A stretch of 64,000 nt of DNA from Augochlora pura (GCF_028453695.1 NC_135775.1:186001-250000); one strand, 5' to 3'; positions 37,691 to 51,600 are shown, numbered from the stretch's first letter. Made by a program: numbers and translations. Notes: a model not told the origin generated them from the letters alone.

Positions 37691-40600
37691 ACTATTACTG
37701 TATCTTTACTCCACAAAATCTTTCGTCAGAAATTTTCCTTCCTTACACATTCACGACTTTTACATTCCTCAAACATAATATTCTTATTTAAAAAAAAAAA
37801 TGATAATTTTGCATCCGAGCACACAAGTTCTATTAGAAGTACTCTTTCATAACCACGCTGTTAAGCGCATTGCGAGCATTCGCAACGATCTTGCAAAATT
37901 GCAATATGTAAAGTGCTACTGAATAATATTTGCAAATTTTTTAATTTAGAGTACTATATTCCCCTTGCAGCAATAATAATTTCATAACTTCTTGTTCAAT
38001 TTGGTTCTCGTCTTCAAGACAATTCAATGAAAACTAGAAGCACCGAAAATTTAATGCCAGTAAGCAATTAAATCTGAAAGCAAATACGATCGTATTAATT
38101 TGTTTCTCCGTTTAATGTATTGCAAGAGTTTTAAATAAAGCATCTTACTTTTTCTATAAGGAAAATAGGTGTTTCTGCTGGAACTCTGCGTCGAAGACAT
38201 CGCATTGTATCATACTGCAAAATATCCGGTCAATGCCTGTTGAAAACTCGAAAAGAAAACGTATGGCCCATCGCATCGCCTTCGGGTTCAGTAGGACGCA
38301 ATGATAACTCGTAATCCCATCAAAGATAGCAAACTAATAATTCAGCCATGAAGTCAGTGCCCCTCTCCTTTCCGCACAGGATAATGCACAGCGAACGCTT
38401 CACCACAGCAGAGAATAAGTTTCATTGCAACTCCATTTCCCAGAACCTTTCCAAGAAGGTATGTATATCCAACTACCGATAGAATGACGTACAAGGAAAT
38501 AAGACCACATACTCCATGCACGGATTATTGGAGAGTGGAAGAACCACTGTTTCGGACTTGGTAAGTATTTACTCGATGCAGCCACAGTAAATCAGCCGCC
38601 CTCTTCATTCGCACGAGCTTGATACTCGGTAAACAGGTTCTAAAACACTTGGTTAGCTTTTCCGAGACGAAAACACGAAAAATACCAAAGTAACTCACGC
38701 CTGTAAAGGCCCATATGGCAGAATTTTTGCTGAATTCGAAACATTTTACAACGAAACAACCAATTCCGTGACCCATTGTTTTTTAAACAAATTTTGGAAA
38801 TTCCATACATAACTTCCTCAGACATTTCACTCATTCCTATCGCTGGCTGAACAATCCACCGTCTCAATTCGGTAACACATCGAAGAGATACCTTTATGCT
38901 GTAGAATACTATTCTGTAATATTCGAAACTTTCGAGAAGTTAATGCACAGATCGCCCACCCTTCGCCTGATATCGTGTATATACAAATTTGTAATTAAAC
39001 AATGGTCAACAACTAATATATAATGCACTGTAGAAGTAACAATTACAGCACATTCTAACTACCTTTATGAGGAAAAGCCATCAATGCATAAAACGCAACA
39101 CTTAGAGCATTACAATAAATCATATGTAACTAATGACAATATATATATATATATATACGATTCTAGACGCTGTCTACACAGAACTCTTACTTGCCCGGAG
39201 AAAGTAGACATGAAACAATTACTCACTCGCCAACAGAGATACCAACTTTCCTAACACATACTTTTAGATTATTCAATGGTAAGTAGACTATTGTACAAAG
39301 CATCATTCACTTTCATTACAGGCTTCGTTTAGTTAAAGCTTGAGCTGCCGCATTCTTCGAATGACGTTATCTCTTTTACGTAACGACAAATTTTTCAGAT
39401 ACCAAGCGTTATAGCGAACAGTAAAGATACGTTGTAATGTTATGTTATGGTGTTTTGTGCACTTGGAACGCTATTTGACTAAATTTTATATGCAATTTCG
39501 TTCACGTAATAGTCGGTGCAATTTGATACGTGAATAAACTATTTCCACCAATAATCTATTTTGCATTTATGTTCGTATTCTTTCGCAACGGCAGAATTTC
39601 CTTTGAATCAGGCTGAACGTATTTATAAGAAATAGTTTATCACGCGTAAATAATATCTGAAGAAAAAGAATTTTTTAGCCCGAAGAATGGATCTGCAATA
39701 GTTATGTAAAAAGTATCTTCCGCATCGTAATGTCTAATTAAAATTATAGTTAGGGGCTATTACCTGATGAAAGCCTGGAGATATTTTCATCATTTTTCAT
39801 CTATGTGTGTGTGTGTGTGTGCATATTACTTCACTTAAAAGCACAAGCTATTATTTTGCAACGACTTGCCATGTTCGTATTTGAAGAACGATGAAATTCG
39901 TACTCCACAGGGAAATAGCTTTTGTACTGCTAATCGAATGCAATGTCTTCTTCCTAACAACGTGGTAAAAGTAATGTTCATCCGAGGAGTACATACACGT
40001 TTTTCGAGAAGTGCCCTCCACTAGATCAATGCCTCTTTAGAAAATGGAACTTTTGAACAGATTTCCTTCTATTTTCCGAGGGTGCGAGGGATCTTCTATC
40101 CATTCGTCGAGAAAGTATCCCTCAACGATTCTTGTTCAAGCATATAAACTATCCTAACACGGTGATCAAATAATACATAATGATATGCATATGTGCGTAT
40201 TCAAGAATTTAACGCTATCGTGCTCTGTCATGCTTTGGTTGATTTTTAACAAAACTTTAAATACATGTCCACCTGCTAATATTTTCTCTGTGGAAAAAAG
40301 GTAAAATTGTTTATATCCGCCCTCTCCCCATCCCCAACATGTTTCAACATGGAACAAATAATTATACAGTGATTTCTAACAAATAAGTTTAAACTACCCG
40401 TACATACTAAGAAAATATATTAAAAATGCATCACCTGGTTTAGCTAAAATACCTTATGAAGATAGCGCTAGAACGACAACAATTTAAAAGGAAGCAATTT
40501 ATAATGCGCACTAGTTTCTTCTCCCACTTGTTCCTTGGACGGGTATCTCCAAGTCGTCTTGAATACTTCTAAGCAGTTATGAGAAACGAAATGCGAGAAT

Positions 40601-43524
40601 CTCACACATATGCCATGCTTATTAATCATAAAACAATTCTGCTTGTTTAAGTATTACTGAAATTATGGAATAGTATCTTGCTGCTGCTACTACACAGTAA
40701 AACGAATGGTGTGTTCCAAGACGAAGGAAAATCCCATTTCAAAAATATTATCCACTGCGATGCTTGTATGTACCAGCTTCGGTCCTGCAGCTTACACAAA
40801 ATTGCATAGCTCATCCTGACCCCCCCGACCCTCATCACATATTTATATAATACGAATTGTTCAGCACATTAAATTGTTACCTTCATTCATCGATCTTTTA
40901 CAAATAGATCTCATAATAGAGATTATTTGTTTTTAATATCACGATTCCTCATATATATATATACACACACATTTGGCACGATTACCGTATCGGCATCCAA
41001 TTAAAATTCTACGATAAGCAACTTATTATTGCAGATTGATTTAGACGAGTGTGCTTTAGTCAGCCTAGCTGAAACATAATATTTTTCGCCCCCAACCCCC
41101 TTTTCTACTTCAACATACCATAATGTTGCCTTTGAAAATATGACAGCGATATATTCCAGTAAGAGAAAATACCACTTCTACCAGTAGTTACAGAGTTGTG
41201 CTTCCTGGGTACGAATCTTTCATGTATTCCTGCAGTATAAAAGACATCTGAACAGAAACTACCCAACCAATAGATGTACGTATACTTAGAATGCAATCGG
41301 TAAAATGTTATGCATATATTATAAAGCATGATGATAGCGTGTCCCAATATGTAGGAGCGTTTTGTGAACCATTCGTATACCAAACCTTCAAAACAGTTCA
41401 TACTCAATGATAAATGGGTGATTACGAATTCTCTCCTGCTTTCCAAGACGTCCGATTATATGTGAAAACGTTTCTTCGTGGTAAAACGAATGCGGCACCA
41501 TTTTGTTCCATTAAGATAAAAACATCGTCTAGTTGGTACTACTTCGTCGATAACTGCCACAATGTCATTTGCTTTCCTATTCCGTTGTCAAAATTAGCAG
41601 GTAACTCCAATACAGATCAGACGAATTGTTCTCTGCGATGAAGAAAATGATCTCAAAAATCCCCCCGCCCCCGTCCTGCCCTTCCCAAACGTTCGACCGA
41701 AAAGACATTTCGAGAACACTGCTCGATCATCGTGAGTTAACGTAACTGTAATACAAACTGATACCTCTTTTTCTTTTTGCGCGACTTCCGCATAGTTCCC
41801 GTTAGCAAAACTTACTCTGATCTAAAACATACTTTATGCACACATCTTCTTGTCTTTGTATTCGCGGAACGATTCAGCCTCGTCGAATCTGTGAAAATAA
41901 TGATCTAGTGGCATGATGCCAAAAAAAAAAACAATGTTACAGTACCAACACTGCGCGCATGAAAACTGTATACTTTGAGCCTTCGTCATCGTAATATAAT
42001 CGCATGCTCTTATTGAAAATGTATTGTTGGCTACTTGCGATAAAAATCTGGCATATCTGGCGTTTCTGGGTTGTCTTGAGTCGACAGACATACAATGAAT
42101 TACCATTTCTCTCTCCATACCTCGAAGCCCTTAGCCTAATTGAAAGGAGGCACCTACGCGATGTTCCACGGCTAGCCAACTTAGTCGACGAATTCGCGTT
42201 CTATTGTCAATAAGCAGAATAACTTGTGCATTGTATAACTTATGCAATGCAATGCGTCGAGGGGGAAACCTTTTCTGCACCTGAGAAAACACATTTGCAC
42301 AAGTGGTAACGGAGAGAAGGGAATAGCTCACCAAACGAGGCTCTAGTTTTGCTGCAGTTTGTCGCAGTGAGCCCCAAAATTATGCAGCACACGGCCGGAT
42401 GATGTTTGGGAGAATACTTGATGCTTGGTCGAGATATGGAAGTGTGTGAACGCTAGGTGTTTGTATGACTTGATTCGCCGTGCAACTCAGCTGCAATACT
42501 TGGTGCGCAAATTTCTAGAAACAAACAGTTTTCCCCCTTTCTCAACCCATACTAATAATCCTCTCTCACCGCCACTCCTCTCATCTCATCTCATCTCATT
42601 CTTATGGTTACATAGACAGGCCACTGACGTCGTAGATAACGAGCAACAGCCTGGACGACATGTGTGCGGGTATCTCTTGCGTGCGATACAAGTTTGTAAG
42701 GTGTATGCCATACTGAAAAGGATTGCTGGTATTAATAATGGTGAATTCAGAGTATCACAAAATAAGTTGTCAAAAGTTTTCTTGTCAACATTTATTATTT
42801 TCATCGTTCCTCTTCTGCTATATCACAATTCTTGTACAAATTTGTCAGTTAACGCTTTGCATAATTTTATTAAACCTACACCAGACTGTTGATAGTCTTT
42901 GAAATAACAATCAGTATCGTTTTACTGCTAGATCTATCCGATTAAATAAATACGTATGTGTTGTACAAATGTGTTTAAATTTCTAGATCTATAGAAACAT
43001 ACATTCATGTTTATATTTGAATAAAAGCGTTGTACTTCTGGAAAAAAAAAACAAAAATATCCGAGATCAAACGTTCTTTGAGAGTAATGATAGATTCGAA
43101 TAGTTCCAATATTCGTATTGTTTCAAAATGTAAAACTGCAAAGAGAAATACATTGGTTCCGATACAGGTTACAAACCAAACTGGAGAAAGGCGTAGAGAC
43201 TAGAACGTGGGATCCCTGTTCCCCCTTGCGGTATGCCCCCAGCATCACTGCAAACAGCAACCTCCCTCCGCCCGTCCCATTGCCATCTCAAACGGTGAGA
43301 CTGCAAGTAAAAAACAGCCAGATATACACCAGGGTAGTGATGCGACTTCTTATCCCACGACACCAACGCGGTGCCCAACATCGGTTTTGAGATGCCATTT
43401 AATCGCAACGCTGCAACATTTCCTCCCATCGACGATCGTGCCAACGACGTCATCTTCGTAGATTCTGAATCAGAGAGCGATCTCCGAGGTTTTTCAGGCC
43501 AGGGCGTCCAATTTCATCTTCCCC

Positions 43525-43929
43525 TCATCGCTGCAACGGGACCTTTATTTCGCTCAGTTTAGACATGAAAGAATCCAGACTGCTCAATTCAGCACACAGA
43601 GGACCCCGCCAAGGATCTTCTTCTTGACAAGATTTCGAATTATTCATATCCTCGTCGTTATAGAAATCGCAGTTCGGATAGTTTGTTTCTCTCAGAAACT
43701 GCTTCTTGAATTGTCGCCATTTTGAGATTCTAGACAACTGCTTGCTGCGCAGTTCGTATTCGGCCTTGAAAAGAGCGCAAGTCAGCACCGCCTCAACGCG
43801 TAGGTCACGTTTTCGATTTCGACGGCACAACAGCTTCTTACAACGAACTCTGCTGATCCAATTGGCTAGTTGTTCGGTGTGGCTTGGTTTGTCGATGTCG
43901 ATCTCACGGGGTCTCGTCGTAACCACCAT
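43525..43929 (-). CDS. Unrecognised small basic protein (134 aa)
   Basis: The first ATG (43929-43927) opens a frame of 134 residues to a TGA. I do not recognise the family. The N-terminal two thirds are strongly basic: a WISRVRCKKLLCRRNRKRDL segment, then a predicted helix (VEAVLTCALFKAEYELRSK). The C-terminal third is acidic and polar with NCDFYNDEDMN, DPWRGPLCAEL and a final amphipathic SSLDSFMSKLSEIKV. It has no signal peptide or membrane segment. The frame is open 23 codons upstream without an ATG. A good acceptor (CTGCTGTTAG at about 44038) and a donor (ATACAG|GTTGGT at about 44112) suggest a 5' untranslated intron, and a TATA box lies about 345 bases upstream of the ATG. Together these support a real gene. 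Confidence 0.55.
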   Translation of the reverse strand: MVVTTRPREIDIDKPSHTEQLANWISRVRCKKLLCRRNRKRDLRVEAVLTCALFKAEYELRSKQLSRISKWRQFKKQFLRETNYPNCDFYNDEDMNNSKSCQEEDPWRGPLCAELSSLDSFMSKLSEIKVPLQR

Positions 43930-44269
43930 GATGTTTCCGGCTCCTCCCCTCTGGCGTCGACGCAGCACAGCGTAACGAATATCTTTCGAACTTTCCACTT
44001 TGTTTTCTCGAAGAAAAACGAGAGAACGAACAAAGCTCTAACAGCAGTGAACACCCTCGTACGTTCTTAAACTCTGACCTAATTACTGAATAAGTAAGAA
44101 GGACACCAACCTGTATCTGGCTCGTGTTTCTTGCCGAACGACGGAAGAAAAGTCCCGTAGTAAACTCGAAGGGAAAAAAAACAATCACTTTATGCTTGCG
44201 AGCAAGATACAACCTTCACCGCTCGAGGATGACTCAGGAAATGCCAGGGTTCCGCCCGATGGGGGCGCC

Positions 44270-44276
44270 TTATATA
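44270..44276 (-). promoter_or_regulatory. TATA box of the 43.5-kb gene
   Basis: Minus strand TATATAA followed by GC-rich GGCGCCCCCATCGGGCGG. This is a compact, classical TATA promoter; transcription would start about 30 bases on, near 44240. It stands out in an AT-rich area because the flanks are GC-rich. Confidence 0.55.
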
Positions 44277-44289
44277 CCCCCAGTCTTCC

Positions 44290-46144
44290 TACTAACTGGT
44301 AAACCTGCGCGCGATCAATAGAAAATAGTTCCTCGTCAAATCTATTGTCAACGCTCATTTCCGAATAGATTTTACAAATATTTTTATCCTTTCGCGCTTC
44401 TTCCATCCATGCAATATTTATGATACAAAATTTCGTTTATAAATTGCGGAACTTGACAATATTTTATTATTTCACAAACTATTTACCGCGTAGGAATATG
44501 CAACGCGGTCAACCGCCCCACCAATAGCGTTGTACCCTTCTTCAGCAGTGCCATATGCTTTTCCGTTGCGGATAATCCACAGCGTTGCCAAACTTCTTCA
44601 CATTGTTTCGATCAATGATGCAGCTTTTGTACCTTTCGCATTCTATGTATAGTACTTTGTACACATATGTACTTTTATTACAGAATGTTTTTTTCAGCGG
44701 AAATGAAGCTTCACGGAAATAGAAATAAGTATACGTTGCGGTTAAAAATTATATACATATGTTGTATTATTATGCCAACCAACGTTTCTACGACGTTGAA
44801 TAAGTATAATTGTAATAATTACAATTATATTGTAATATCTATACTGACGATTTCTAAACAATCACGTTTTCCTTAAAATTTACTACAAACTATACACATA
44901 CGCGTATATTCATGCGATACGAAGCGGTCTAATAAATTTTTGAATCAGGCCAAAACTCAAACTAATCCTTGCATATTAATTATTGTTGTAAACAAGATTG
45001 ATCCTCTCGTAACAAATTGTGCGTATTTTCTCCATAAGTACTAAAATAACATGCAAACAGAGGAATACTGCAGCAGAATGTAAGTTATATTTTAGAAGCA
45101 TTGGTATATACGTATGTACCAAAGCAGATAAGATGCGGCAACGTTGGAAAAAGTAACTGTGTACGTACATATAAACGCAAATGTGCCAGGAAGGACGCTT
45201 TCCTTTCTGTACATTATTTTCTTTTTGTAAGAAAAAAATAATTGTTACCACAGATGTTAAACCTTTGCAAAATATGATAATGGGAATACAAATATAGTTT
45301 ATCAAAAACAATTTATAATCTATCAAAACTTGCATAAGAAATATATGTAAGGATAAAACGTGTTGTGACTTTTATAAAAACTTTTCTTTTATTTATCCTT
45401 TTTCCATTCATGTTACAGAGCATGTTAATTGTGTGCTAATGACAAATTTGCTTTTTACGTCATGATGACGTAATAAACGACGCACGAACTGTATGACTCG
45501 TTTTGATGACGGAGAAATACACTACGTATCGATCTCACGAAGATATTAATATCTATTACACTCAAATTTCTTAGAAAAGATATTTTCTTCAACGCTTCAA
45601 GTATATAAATTTAATTTCTTATGTTTATTACTTACATTAAACAAAAAAAGGAGTTATATCGTATTGTTAATACGCAAAATCGATACTTTATGGAAAATAT
45701 TAACGCAATAGGAATAATTTATTTCTTAATAGATTTAAATTGTACACAATATCATTAAATGTAACAAACAACTAAATACGTATGCAATTATGCATATTTA
45801 GTTTTATTTAGTTTACATGCGGACGCAACATGGATTCCTTGTTTATGTATAATACAGTAGGAATTATATATTAGTTCTGTACATTTTAATTATATATATA
45901 TATGTAGAAAATATATGTCTAGTGGTAATTCAAGTGTTGTTGTAATACAATCAATTTATACAATTAAAGAAGAAAGTGTTACTGTATTTGTACACAGTTC
46001 ACCTCCGAGTAACACGATCGTTGTTAGGCAAATTCTTTACAAAAAAATTTCTATATTATCTTACATATCACCTCTTTTTTTAAACAATTCAGTAAATACT
46101 CTTGCGAAATATTACATTAGATTATTCCTAAAATATTATTATTA
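44290..46144. other. AT-rich intergenic region
   Basis: No coding family, RNA gene or repeat array was recognised between the short TATA gene and the ADCK1-like gene. Confidence 0.5.
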
Positions 46145-47713
46145 TTAAAAAGAGTAATAGTTGTTATTCATAAATGATTCTATGGAGGATATTATATTAA
46201 AATTTAATGCTCCTAGATATATATAATATAATGATAATTTCAGTAGCGACCACTGTTTTGATACGGAGAGTTTCCATCTTATCCATGGACTCGTACATAA
46301 TTTCAGTTGTTCTCCATAAACGGAGTGTATACAACATTTCGACATTTCCATCATTCCAAACATTCTAGATTCTGTATTCAAGGAATGTTCAATACAACGT
46401 ACAAGATCGTTTGTTTTAAGAATTAACAACATTTGTCTATTCACTTTTTCAAGTACGTTACTAATTTCCGGCAACAATTGTGGTATTTCTTTTTGAAATT
46501 CCAATTTTTCGTCAATGTTGTACTTAGTTTTCTGTATACCCGTCATAATTGCATTCCAAGATCTACCAGATACCATACAAGCCAGTAGTCCATACAAATC
46601 GGGGACACCCAACCTGGCGCAATGCAATTGCATTGCGCTTTTATCGCTGTTAAATATTGCTAACCATAGTTTAGAGTACTCCCATCGAAATTCATTGGAA
46701 AGATTCGCATACAATCCATGATCCAAGAGAACTATTTCTGCTTCGTTATCTTTTTTTCGAACTAAAATGTTGCCAGGATGGGGATCAGAATGTACAAATC
46801 CATCAATAAATATCATATGACTGTACAATCGTCCTAATTTGCTACTGACTTCGTACGCGTTCAACTTATTATTTTGGATATATTTTAAATCGTTTACTTG
46901 ACCTCCGTCTATGAACTCCATCGTTAAAACACGGCGCGACGAAACATCCCAATAGATTTTTGGTATTTTCAACCAATTGTAATGCGAAAATATGCTTTGA
47001 ACTTTCTCAGCATTCTTCCCTTCTTGCAAGAAATCTAATTCTCTAGGAATGTTCTTTTTAGTTTCATCCACGAGCCAATCAAATTTGAAGTCAGGAAAAA
47101 CTAATGACGTGATCCTCACTAAAACTGACATGGTTTTTATGTCCACGTAAGAATTTGTTTTAACAGACCGATGTTGAATTTTAACTGCAACAACGCTGCC
47201 ATCTTTCAATACAGCTTTATGTACTTGCGCTAAACTAGCTGTTCCCAATGGTTCAGGATCGATACTTTCAAATATTTCATAAGGATCTTTCTTGAAGTCT
47301 TCTTTGATCACAGTTAATATGTCTTTGAAAGAAGACTGTGGAGCAGAACTGTGCAATACTCGCATAGCTCTAACATACTCTGGCGGTAGTAAGTAATCTA
47401 ATGCCCCAATATGTTGACCCACTTTTATGTAGACACCTTTGTTTTCACAGCAGAGCTCTAGAAGCTTCTCTGCTCCGAATCTGTGTACTCTTGATTTTAA
47501 ATCCAAATATTCTGGACTATTGTTGGTCAATTTACTCGCGTATAATTCATTTCTATAATGTCTGCCTATTATAAAAACTTTGACTGCGGCTCGTCCAAGT
47601 CTTACGATACCTATAGATCCTATATCATACTCGTTAGCTCTCAATGAGGCCAAAGTACCAAATCCAATGATTCCAAACGCAGCTGTTTTTAACAATCTTC
47701 TAGAGATAAACAT
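46145..47713 (-). CDS. ADCK1-like UbiB/ABC1-family atypical kinase, single exon
   Basis: One uninterrupted frame of 522 residues from ATG 47713, matching ADCK1 in length (human about 530). ADCK1 is a mitochondrial UbiB kinase implicated in mitochondrial morphology and CoQ-linked lipid biology. Motifs: a hydrophobic N terminus (LLKTAAFGIIGFGTLASLRA); ENKGVYIKVGQHIGALDYLL (KxGQ); EPLGTASLAQVHKA, with the Ala-rich loop as TAS; VAVKIQHRSVK (lysine); LDFLQEGKNAEK; FVHSDPHPGNILVRK (catalytic Asp); and LLDHGLY, where DHG replaces DFG. No intron is present, whereas its relative at 28.7 kb has eight. That could be ancestral intron absence or retroposition; no poly(A) tract or direct repeat indicating retroposition was noticed. 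COQ6 follows upstream on the same strand. Confidence 0.95.
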   Translation of the reverse strand: MFISRRLLKTAAFGIIGFGTLASLRANEYDIGSIGIVRLGRAAVKVFIIGRHYRNELYASKLTNNSPEYLDLKSRVHRFGAEKLLELCCENKGVYIKVGQHIGALDYLLPPEYVRAMRVLHSSAPQSSFKDILTVIKEDFKKDPYEIFESIDPEPLGTASLAQVHKAVLKDGSVVAVKIQHRSVKTNSYVDIKTMSVLVRITSLVFPDFKFDWLVDETKKNIPRELDFLQEGKNAEKVQSIFSHYNWLKIPKIYWDVSSRRVLTMEFIDGGQVNDLKYIQNNKLNAYEVSSKLGRLYSHMIFIDGFVHSDPHPGNILVRKKDNEAEIVLLDHGLYANLSNEFRWEYSKLWLAIFNSDKSAMQLHCARLGVPDLYGLLACMVSGRSWNAIMTGIQKTKYNIDEKLEFQKEIPQLLPEISNVLEKVNRQMLLILKTNDLVRCIEHSLNTESRMFGMMEMSKCCIHSVYGEQLKLCTSPWIRWKLSVSKQWSLLKLSLYYIYLGALNFNIISSIESFMNNNYYSF

Positions 47714-48667
47714 TGTCAGTCAATTGTAAATGAGATAATAAGATTTCGTGATAATTTTCCTGTTCAGTCTGAAACGAAATATTATTAATAATAACATTGT
47801 AATTTTGGCATACATGTCAGTTACATACATCTTGTTACTGTACAAACTTACCTTAAAAACAAAGTTGAAACTCTCTTTTTCTTTACAATTCGTTCTTATA
47901 CAACATAAAGTTAGTTAAGAACAAAAAGTTATATAACGAATTTGAGTTATCTGATTCAAAAATTATTCAAAAAACTTCAAAGGTCGTGTAATAACCTAGA
48001 CTATTTACATAACATAAGTAGAACGAAATTTGGTATTAAAAATTGTTGTTTATAATGTAATTTACTTTTTTAGCTTCCTTTTCCTAAAAATCTACAAATC
48101 AGTTTATTGTACGTTCGTTAAAAATTTGTTTCTTATGCAAAAGTGACATGATAACCTGTATCCATTCGTGCACCGTTGTTCTGTGCACACGTGGTACGAC
48201 AAAAAATTTCCATAAAACTTATTCAATTTTTTTATGCAGTCTGAAGTTATTTTATTATGTTATTATGTATAACATATCGAATGCTGAATAAATTTTGGAC
48301 TGTTTCAAAATCCATTGTTCTTTATTGACAATCCAAAAAAGGAGTAATACATTTGACATCAAACTTTTAAAGTAAAATCTTTGCAAAAATTCAATTACTT
48401 GAAAGTAAAAATGCAACGAATCCTTAAAGAATTTATATTTAATGCTATATATTCATATTTAAAATGTATATCAATAATATATTATAAATCTGTATTTCCA
48501 TTGTTAGTTCAAATAAGTAAATTATATTCATATTTATGATCAAATTTTCAAACATTATAGACTTACTGCTTAACCGGATGCATGTTGTATCAGGGCTTTC
48601 TGAAATAAATTACACCACTTCAAATAACATGGAACAAAGAAAATGATTCAATTTTAATTTATTCTTA
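47714..48667. other. AT-rich intergenic region between COQ6 and the ADCK1-like gene
   Basis: No coding sequence was seen. On the minus strand AATAAA occurs about 6-11 bases after the COQ6 stop codon (near 48657), a possible but very close poly(A) signal. Confidence 0.5.
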
Positions 48668-51600
48668 TTATTGTTTCACCTTTAGTAATGGAATAGCATT
48701 CGTCAATTGTAATCCTAAACTCCTTGCAAGGACAATGGGAGCCGCAGTGCCCTTGTAAAGTCGATGTAACGCATCAATAGCAAGCATAGTTGGTACATTA
48801 TATCGCTGCCTCAATGTTTCGTATTTCCTTAAATACATTATGTCGCCCAAACTAGCTCCGTTTACGCTAGCTTCTGCGAGAAGTTGGACCAGCACTATTA
48901 TATCGCCAAAACCCAAGTTAACACCTTGACCAGCCAATGGATGGATTCTATGTGCTGCATCCCTAAGAATTTAATTATATTTACGTAGAACTACATTTAT
49001 CCATTAACAAACATTATTAATTTATGATGTTGTTTATTCACGAACCCAATCAAGGCGGTTCCATTCTGAGCATATGATACAGAATGACCGAATTGTAAAG
49101 GAAAAGCTGCACGTGACCCTTCTATGATAGCTGATATGGACGGTTGTAATTGTCTTACTATACCCGTTTCTAAAGATAAACCTCCAAGTAATTGTTGCAG
49201 GGCTTTCATGCCACTTTCAACTATACCATCTTTTGGATACAATTTCCACAAAGCATCGTTTATGCTATCGACAAATTCCTCTTCAGACACAGTTAAAAGT
49301 TTCTTTGCTTCATCCATTGGTAACGACCATACGAGCGAACTAAGTGAATCTGTTAACTATCATAAAAGTAAGAATTAGTGTAATATTCGATTTACTCTTA
49401 TCGGTGATAAATCGGTGATAAAGTTGTAAGGATTACAGGCAATAATGCAATTGGACCTGTTGGAAGGAATCTCTGCCATGCGACAATATTTTCTGTTGGC
49501 TGAAACAAAAATGTAATTATTGTGAACTTTAAAAATAATAAAGTATTTTAACACTAGAACTCTGACCTCTGATAATTTAAGCGTGGCAACCACACCTAAT
49601 TGATTATAATTCCACTTCATATATTGTGTACCCATACATTGTCGTACCAATGAATTTCCACCATCTGCGCCAATCTGCAATAAATGCAAAGCACATGTAA
49701 TGTTTATCAAAAGATTGATCACATTATTATAAAAGAATTGATTCAATAAAGTATTAGAGATAAGAGAGTGTCTTATGAAGTTATTGGCTATGCTGTACCT
49801 ATGGGAAGGGGAACAGCTAAGAAATACTGACCAGCAGTATGTCTGGAAATAACTTCAGTTCTCTGCTACACTTGAGCAAAAGTACTAAATGCACGTCTAA
49901 TTTGTTCTACACTTGACCTTCCCAGAATAAATTAACTTCTAAACATCATTCGTATGTTACAATAAATATTTCAATTTTATGTTGTAACACTTAATAACAT
50001 GAACATAATAACTACACATATAATTTTTCGCTTATACAAAGAAGTTTAATCTGTGACTAAATATATTTAAAATTCGAAACTGTGAAAACAATATATGTAC
50101 ATTGATTTGAAACCATGCTATACGTGATTTTTATATGGAGAAAAATGTAACATGTAAACCTGTTTGTTGTTTCGTCGAAAACTGCTATTATTAACATCTT
50201 TGCGTCGAATAAGTCATTGTAGTGTTAAATCAGAAACTACCACTAATTACGGATGACGCATTTTTGCGTTATACCGAATCTGCTACCTATTACGGATGTC
50301 GTTCTTGAGCAAATCGGCCCAGCATAACGGCTTCAATGCGAAGGTGTTAATTATAAGAATAAGTATAAATCATACAAGTGAAATAGTTAAAAGTGCATAT
50401 AAATTTTACCCATGGAACTTGAATCTTAAAGGGGAAAAGACCAAGGAATTAACAAGGAACTTCCTCTTGGTTTATATATGTATGTATGCAGCAAGAAGTA
50501 GTAAGAGCTAAATATATGCCAGTTCTGTTTTATAAACACCAAGGAACATATGGGCTCTTGTTCTGAGCCATGCAGGCAGCTGAAATAGTTTTTAAGTAAT
50601 TGATACTCAAAGCTGTATCTTGTGTATTAAAACACTTTTATTTCTTACATTATACTGATGAAGAACTAAAAGATGACGACCTTTTAAGTTTTCAAATATA
50701 GCATAAAGAGATTCATAAGATCTGATATGTCGATCCAAACAAGAAAACCTCTTCTAAGTAGATTTTTAAGCACTCGTATTTCTCATGAAGAAACAACCAA
50801 TGCAATGGCAACACCATCCATTATCGTCAACGATACCGTAAGTATGAATAGTGTTTACACGTTCCTTCAAAATAAGCTTGTTGAACGTGAATTATTTTAG
50901 GAAGACTGCGAACGCATTTGGATGGACGATGTAGGAAACAGCAGTATAAGTTCAGAAAACAGTTCCGATTCGATCGCATATCACATAAGAGAAAGACAAA
51001 TGACAAAGGAACAACCATGGAGTAAAGAAGAAATTGTTTCAGCTCTCTCTAATCTTCCAGGCGGAGAATATGCTCTTTCTACTATTCCGACTCTTTACGG
51101 CGATACGTTGCATAAAACTATAAATGAATTTTTGAATGTTAACAGTAAGGTGGTGACATGGAATGCTAGGAAAATTTCCATATCTTCGTATGAAAATGGG
51201 TACCATTATTATTATCGTACTAATGCATCGCTCGTAACAATTCCATTGTATATGGTTTGATTGTGTATTATGTTTAATACAGAAACGTGGTTGAAAACGA
51301 TGCAGCAAACGTTTCCCAGCATATAAAGAACTGGCCAAACACATATCTCTTAGTCTCTTGCTTTTTGGGTAATGTAGAATTGGTGAAAGCTTTGTTGGAC
51401 AAAAACGTAAATCCTTCAACTAGAGACTGTGACGGCAGGTACAGAATTAAATGAGAACAAAATCAAATTTGAAAATAATAGCGCATTCATTTTATAGGAC
51501 ACCATTGCATTTAAGCGCATGTGCAGCTTCTGTGAAAATTTTAGAAGAATTATTAAAATATGGTGCTAATCCAGATGAATGGGATTTTAGTAACAAGTGT

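Larger units (their letters stand above)
35095..43524. other. Long AT-rich stretch without a recognisable gene
   Basis: Apart from the repeats and MITE listed separately, nothing coding was recognised on either strand. AATAAA-like hexamers near 35440 could end the COG4 transcript. ORFs at 38400-38870, 40166-40357 and 41105-41446 lack family resemblance, splice support or low-complexity explanation, and are treated as chance. Part of 38-43.5 kb may be 3' untranslated sequence of the leftward gene at 43.5 kb, which cannot be tested here. Confidence 0.45.

Noticed and set aside
37090..37716. Minus-strand frames repeating peptides like AGLRGM and TSRDG
   Set aside because: They coincide with the 49-bp minisatellite and shift frame between units.
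39337..42835. K-box (TGTGATA) and Brd-box (AGCTTTA) heptamers on the minus strand downstream of the 43.5-kb gene
   Set aside because: Single heptamers are expected by chance over several kb of AT-rich DNA, and the protein lacks Bearded-family motifs, so no link to Notch-regulated genes is claimed.
46145..47713. ADCK1-like gene as a processed pseudogene because it lacks introns
   Set aside because: The frame is fully open for 522 codons with all UbiB motifs intact, and no poly(A) tract or target duplication was seen.
49392..49420. Possible extension of COQ6 exon 5 through the duplicated ATCACCGAT sequence
   Set aside because: The family pattern GPIALLP followed by LTDSLSSLVWS is obtained exactly with donor 49436 and acceptor at 49357; the duplicated 11-mer lies in the intron.
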